Below, piece by piece: positions 33,997-37,552 of a DNA stretch of 37,552 bases; positions within the stretch are counted from its first letter, which is position 1; each line of letters begins with the position of its first letter. The notes below the pieces were generated by a model. That model saw only the letters and a list, made by a program, of their open reading frames with translations. It did no database searches and was not told the DNA's origin. Origin of the DNA: Chloroflexota bacterium (lineage in GTDB: Bacteria > Chloroflexota > UBA6077 > JACCZL01). The translations under genes were made by a program, and so were the position numbers. Where the stretch lies: positions 1 through 37,552 of the forward strand of contig JADZEM010000131.1 of NCBI GenBank assembly GCA_020850535.1, in the 5' to 3' direction.

Positions 33997-35172
33997 ATGA
34001 AGATCGCGGCACTGGAGACGCTGCACGCCGATGGCGGCGGGCGCGCGTTTGACTTCCTGAAAGTCACCACGGACGACGGCATCGTCGGCTGGAGCGAGTA
34101 CAACGAGAGCTTCGGTGGGCTGGGTGTGACCCAGGTCATCCAGCGGCTCGCGCCGTCGCTGATCGGCAAGGATCCACGGGCCATCGAGGCGCTCGTGGCC
34201 TACATGCAGGCGGTCCGCCGTGTCGGGGCTGGCGGCGTGATTCAACAGGCCATCGGGGCCATCGAGAACGCCCTGGTGGACATCAAGGCGAAGGCGCTTG
34301 GCATCCCCGTCTACGAGCTGCTGGGCGGCCCGATCCGCCAGACGATCCGCCTGTACTGGTCGCACTGCGGCACCTACCGCGTCGGGCCACGGGCGGCGGC
34401 CCTCGGCGTCAAGGAGATCCGCGGCCTTGACGACATTGTGGAGCAGGGCAAGGAGGTCGTGGCGAAGGGGTACACGGCCCTCAAGACGAACCTGATCCTG
34501 TTCGACGGCAACAACCCGCGCGGGCACGTGCCGGGCTTCGCGCGCGGCGAGAGCTTCCCCGAGCTGAACGCCGACCGCAACTTCCTGCGGAGCATCAAGG
34601 AGCAGCTTGCGGCGTTCCGCGAGGGCACCGGCCCGGACATCGACATCCTGGTTGACCTGAACTTCAACTACAAGACCGAGGGCTACCTGAAGATGGCCCG
34701 CGCGATGGAGGAGTTCGATCTTTTCTGGATGGAGATGGACATGCGCTACCCCGAAGGGATGCGCTACGTTCGTGAGAGCACGACGATCCCCATCGCCTCG
34801 TGCGAGACGCTGTACACCCGCCGCGAGTTCCGCTCCTACTTCGAGCACGGCTCGATGGACGTGGCGATCGTCGACGTGCCGTACAACGGCATCCTGGAGT
34901 CGATGAAGATCGCGTCGATGGCGGATGCCTACGAGGTCAACGTGGCCCCGCACAACTTCTACAGCCCGCTCGCGACGACGATCTCAGCGCACTTCGCGGC
35001 GGCGGTGCCAAATCTCCGGATCATGGAGATCGATCCGGACGTGGTGCCCTGGTACTACGACCTGACGACGGCGACGCCGAACATCCAGAACGGCCACCTC
35101 ACCGTGCCGAGCGGCCCGGGCTGGGGCCTGGACGTGAACGAGGAAACGGTCAGGGCGCACCCGGCGAAGTAG
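33997..35172 (+). CDS. Mandelate racemase/muconate lactonizing enzyme (enolase superfamily)
   Basis: A 391-residue enolase-superfamily protein, probably a sugar-acid or hydroxy-acid dehydratase or racemase. The N-terminal capping domain (about 1-125) includes VGWSEYNESFGG and ENALVDIKAKALGIPVYELLGG. The barrel shows ALKTN at the KxK strand position, a metal Asp in ILVDLNF, Glu in WMEMD and in ASCETLY, and VDVPYNG. A histidine in VAPHNFYSPL is the likely general acid/base. Having Asn rather than Lys as the second residue of KxK points away from true mandelate racemase. ATG 33997 follows GGGAGG. The longer upstream frame is not conserved in style. It is divergent from larA. Confidence 0.9.
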   Translation: MKIAALETLHADGGGRAFDFLKVTTDDGIVGWSEYNESFGGLGVTQVIQRLAPSLIGKDPRAIEALVAYMQAVRRVGAGGVIQQAIGAIENALVDIKAKALGIPVYELLGGPIRQTIRLYWSHCGTYRVGPRAAALGVKEIRGLDDIVEQGKEVVAKGYTALKTNLILFDGNNPRGHVPGFARGESFPELNADRNFLRSIKEQLAAFREGTGPDIDILVDLNFNYKTEGYLKMARAMEEFDLFWMEMDMRYPEGMRYVRESTTIPIASCETLYTRREFRSYFEHGSMDVAIVDVPYNGILESMKIASMADAYEVNVAPHNFYSPLATTISAHFAAAVPNLRIMEIDPDVVPWYYDLTTATPNIQNGHLTVPSGPGWGLDVNEETVRAHPAK

Positions 35173-35228
35173 CCGGCCGGCGACGTAGCACGCTCCTGCC
35201 TTGACAGGTAACAGCGTGGCGCGGCTCC

Positions 35229-35259
35229 ACAGCACTTCCAGCATGACAGCACTTCCAGC
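35229..35259. repeat. Two 14-bp direct repeats
   Basis: ACAGCACTTCCAGC occurs at 35229-35242 and 35246-35259, three bases apart. It lies just upstream of the nucleotidyltransferase remnant. Confidence 0.75.
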
Positions 35260-35261
35260 GT

Positions 35262-35540
35262 GTGGGGCCGCGCCTCAGGCACACCAGACCTATCGGAGCG
35301 CAGGGCGCCCCTCACGCCGAGAGCGATGTGGACTTGCCCGTCGTACTACACCAGGATCTTGACCCACGCGCCACCGCCATCACGATACGGCAGTCACTGC
35401 GACGCGTTGGCATCCCCAACGTCAACGTGGTGACGACACCAGAGGAGATTGCGGCCTGAGAGCATCAGATCGGGTCCGTGCTGGAGCCGGCGCTACGCGA
35501 AGGCCGTGTCCTGTACGAGCGGCAGCCTGCCGCGCGACCG
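35262..35540 (+). pseudogene. Remnant of an MNT-type nucleotidyltransferase
   Basis: The frame carries GAQGAPHAESDVDLPVVL, a decayed form of the GSxxxG...SDxDL signature of minimal nucleotidyltransferases (the antitoxin half of HEPN-MNT pairs). Next comes VGIPNVNVVTTPEEIAA, then an in-frame TGA (35457-35459). The same frame continues as HQIGSVLEPALREGRVLYER, the usual C-terminal block of the family. The N-terminal strand and helix before the signature are missing or unrecognisable. Truncation plus an internal stop make it non-functional. No HEPN gene is nearby. Confidence 0.75.
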
Positions 35541-35612
35541 CTCACTGACCTGCCGACGACGCAAGACACTGGCTCGTGCCTTGTACTACTTGACGGCACC
35601 ACCCCGAAAACT

Positions 35613-36584
35613 TTAGTCAGATGATGATTCAGCCACCAGGCGATGGTACCAAACTGCTCCACCATCACTAATTACGAGCATCGCCGAAGGATTATATGGA
35701 TCTCTTGAGAACTGAGAAACTCTCTGAACGTGATTGTTTGCAATCGGGTTAGTTCTGATCTTTTCAGTCGAAATATCCAGAGAATACATCTTTGAATTCT
35801 CCAGTGCAATCCATATAGATTTTCCATCACTTGATGAATCCATAGCGACGATATCAGAATCAAACTTTTCTACCTCCGAAAAGGCCTTTCCTCGGTCCAT
35901 TGACTCGTATAGTGTGGATGATGCTCCTGCCACAAATACTCGATTCACATTGTTGGAAGGTGCGATTAGTGACCATCCAACCCAATCATTATTAGCCTCC
36001 CAAGCGATCCCGCCATCTGTGGATACACCACCACCAGAATAGCCACCCGATGACTGTCTAATAAATGTGGCAAACCACAAGCCGGGGACAACAGGCGAAC
36101 TAGACATGGCCACCGTAGCAGGGGTAGAAGGGTTCTGCCCCTGCACAACTCCCCATCTCCAGCTTTGCCCCCCATCTCGGCTCACCAGATGCGGCGAATT
36201 ATAGAACTGCACCGATATCCCCGCCTGTGAGTCAGTCGAAACGAACCGAGCCCCGCTCCAATTTGGGGTGCCGCCAGGCGCTCGAACACCTTGCCAGGTG
36301 ACCCCACAGTCTACGCTCCGCAGAATGCCCACTCTCGCATCGAGAGCAAGCAACTCACTCTCGGTGGCTATCCCCATTGCCGCACTCACTATTCGCTGAG
36401 GTTCACTCGGCGTGGACACGATCGTCTTATCGGCAGCTCCACGGACTAGATTCCACCCTTGCGCGCTCCAGCACGCCGCAGAGGCCGGCGAAGCCCCAAC
36501 CTCGGACCGTTCGACCCAAGTCGCCAGCCCCAGCACCATCACGACTACGAGGGCACGAACAGATCGAGTCACTTTCGAACCCAC
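35613..36584 (-). CDS. Secreted BNR-repeat beta-propeller protein
   Basis: A 323-residue protein with a signal peptide (VRALVVVMVLGLATWV) and at least four BNR/Asp-box-like repeats: SVDCGVTW, SRDGGQSW, STDGGIAW and SMDRGKAF. Such repeats build sialidase- or sortilin-like propellers that bind or process glycans and cell-surface polymers. A catalytic sialidase pattern is not evident. It follows the glycosidase gene by three bases (GTG 36584; GTG 36572 is possible), so the two are one operon. Base composition is clearly AT-richer than the rest of the window, with rare-for-this-genome codons. This points to acquisition from elsewhere. Confidence 0.75.
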   Translation of the reverse strand: MGSKVTRSVRALVVVMVLGLATWVERSEVGASPASAACWSAQGWNLVRGAADKTIVSTPSEPQRIVSAAMGIATESELLALDARVGILRSVDCGVTWQGVRAPGGTPNWSGARFVSTDSQAGISVQFYNSPHLVSRDGGQSWRWGVVQGQNPSTPATVAMSSSPVVPGLWFATFIRQSSGGYSGGGVSTDGGIAWEANNDWVGWSLIAPSNNVNRVFVAGASSTLYESMDRGKAFSEVEKFDSDIVAMDSSSDGKSIWIALENSKMYSLDISTEKIRTNPIANNHVQRVSQFSRDPYNPSAMLVISDGGAVWYHRLVAESSSD

Positions 36585-36587
36585 TTC

Positions 36588-37427
36588 CTAGGAGCCAATC
36601 AAAGAGTCATAAGCATTGTAAAACGCGTCTCCGCTATCTTTGGTTGTGGTGAGACGAAATGCCCAGTTCTGCCCATCATAGCTATCAATCCAAAATCCAG
36701 GTTCGGCAGGATTCGACGGGCTATAGGGGGCCTGAATACCCCAGTAGAGACTTGGGTATCGAGGATCTCGGTCTGCGTAGTGCGAGTAAAAGAACATGAT
36801 CTCTGGTTGCTGGGAAAGAATCGCCGAATACAATTCCGTCAAGGCCTGAGGTCTACTCGCGAACGCATCACGGCGAATCCCCCACTCGCCAACAATAACT
36901 GGAGAATTGTCTCCATATTTGCCTTGGATTTCTCTTATCTTTTTGAACATAGAACCAATATCATTTTCTTGACCATTCCTGTCGTTATGAATATGAATAT
37001 TAATCATATTCCATGGCCACTTAAACGGTTGAGATCTATCTGGAGCAAGAACATCATATTCTTGATTAAACCATTCATATATACTCTCGATATAAGTCAT
37101 TGATAGTCCGTCATAATTAGGGCCTAGTTGAATTCCTCCCCAGACAAGATTCACGGACTGCCCCATAGTCTCTCTACACCTGTTCACAAGTGCTGCAAAG
37201 TTTGTTGCAGGATTTCTATGCTGACCAGATGCATCGAAGGCGTTCGGCTCATTCCAAATAATGTACGCCTCAATATTGTTGAAACGCGCGGCAACACGAG
37301 CCGCCTTCTGAGAGAAGCCTGTAATAAATGGATTGGTGCGATTTCGCAGCGCATCGTTCAGACTCTGCCCACCTGCTACATAAAAGAAGTCTTCCAATGC
37401 GGCAAAGACCTTCATGCCATGAGATCT
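36588..37427 (-). CDS. Clan GH-A glycoside hydrolase, 5' end lost to an insertion
   Basis: The remaining part (at least 275 residues) shows a TIM-barrel glycosidase. YIIWNEPNAF contains the acid/base Glu of the NEP motif and VIVGEWGIRRD contains the nucleophile Glu. HIHNDRNG and FFYSHYADRD lie between and after them. This fits cellulase-like families such as GH5, and the exact family is uncertain. Internal Met (37415) is not the true start: the frame stays open and protein-like upstream as RCRSHG. It then meets the left end of an IS630-type element near 37427-37445. The N-terminal barrel strands and any signal peptide are missing, so the gene is probably inactive unless it resumes beyond the element. 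Like its neighbour it is AT-richer. Confidence 0.75.
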   Translation of the reverse strand, partial: RSHGMKVFAALEDFFYVAGGQSLNDALRNRTNPFITGFSQKAARVAARFNNIEAYIIWNEPNAFDASGQHRNPATNFAALVNRCRETMGQSVNLVWGGIQLGPNYDGLSMTYIESIYEWFNQEYDVLAPDRSQPFKWPWNMINIHIHNDRNGQENDIGSMFKKIREIQGKYGDNSPVIVGEWGIRRDAFASRPQALTELYSAILSQQPEIMFFYSHYADRDPRYPSLYWGIQAPYSPSNPAEPGFWIDSYDGQNWAFRLTTTKDSGDAFYNAYDSLIGS

Positions 37428-37471
37428 ACAGCGCCTTGCCTGAAAGGTGATCGTTTCGTCAAACTGGGGGC

Positions 37472-37552
37472 ATGAAGGCCTATTCGCGGGATTTGCGGCT
37501 CCGGGCGCTCGATGCGCTGGATCTGGGGACGCCCCGACCGGAGGTGATCCGG
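37472..37552 (+). mobile_element. IS630-type transposase, N-terminal fragment at window edge
   Basis: ATG 37472 opens 27 codons to the window end, starting MKAYSRDLRLRALDAL and continuing LGTPRPEVIR. This is the characteristic start of the helix-turn-helix domain of IS630 transposases. Base composition returns to high GC at this point. The element's left end lies somewhere in 37427-37471, upstream of the ATG. TA at 37427-37428 is a candidate target site, because the family inserts at TA. Confidence 0.85.

Overview
The window is high-GC bacterial DNA with dense, mostly single-gene or short-operon organisation. The gene content suggests an environmental Chloroflexota-type bacterium: orphan molybdenum-hydroxylase large subunits, a UPF0182 protein, a DSD1-type enzyme, DUF6883/DUF4926, and GTG/TTG starts. 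This taxonomic guess is inference only, because no rRNA or marker gene is present.

Left part (1-9.3 kb). A sigma70-like promoter and a textbook SAM-I riboswitch precede a four-gene operon: a threonine-synthase-like PLP enzyme, a NIL-domain protein, a ThiS/MoaD-like sulfur carrier ending in Gly-Gly-Cys, and an E1-like ThiF/MoeB enzyme. The combination fits a protein-thiocarboxylate route to homocysteine/methionine. A convergent CorC/HlyC-type membrane protein and a MaeB-type malic enzyme follow.

Centre (7.8-25.9 kb). An amidase is translationally coupled to a molybdenum hydroxylase large subunit. Next comes the most striking locus: a minus-strand pair encoding a small coiled-coil protein and a gapless homologue of photoactive yellow protein with its chromophore cysteine. 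This pair is divergent from a GAF-PAS-GGDEF-EAL c-di-GMP enzyme, with several inverted repeats between them. Then come a peptide/nickel-type ABC importer (binding protein and two permeases, no ATPase), a second orphan molybdenum hydroxylase with a clear promoter and a palindromic operator candidate, two small overlapping unknown genes, a DSD1/D-threonine-aldolase-like enzyme, and a coiled-coil protein whose C-terminal half looks like an McrB-type AAA domain that has lost its P-loop.

Right part (26-37.5 kb). A UPF0182 membrane protein is divergent from a GNAT acetyltransferase. A membrane-anchored adenylate cyclase with a [2Fe-2S] domain follows. A DUF6883-DUF4926 pair lies between two exact 44-bp copies of the 3' end of larA. 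The nickel-dependent racemase LarA is divergent from an enolase-superfamily enzyme. The window ends in degraded or mobile DNA: an MNT nucleotidyltransferase pseudogene, then a visibly AT-richer block with a BNR-repeat protein and a clan GH-A glycosidase whose 5' end is cut off by the start of an IS630-type transposase at the window edge.

No tRNA, rRNA or CRISPR array was seen.
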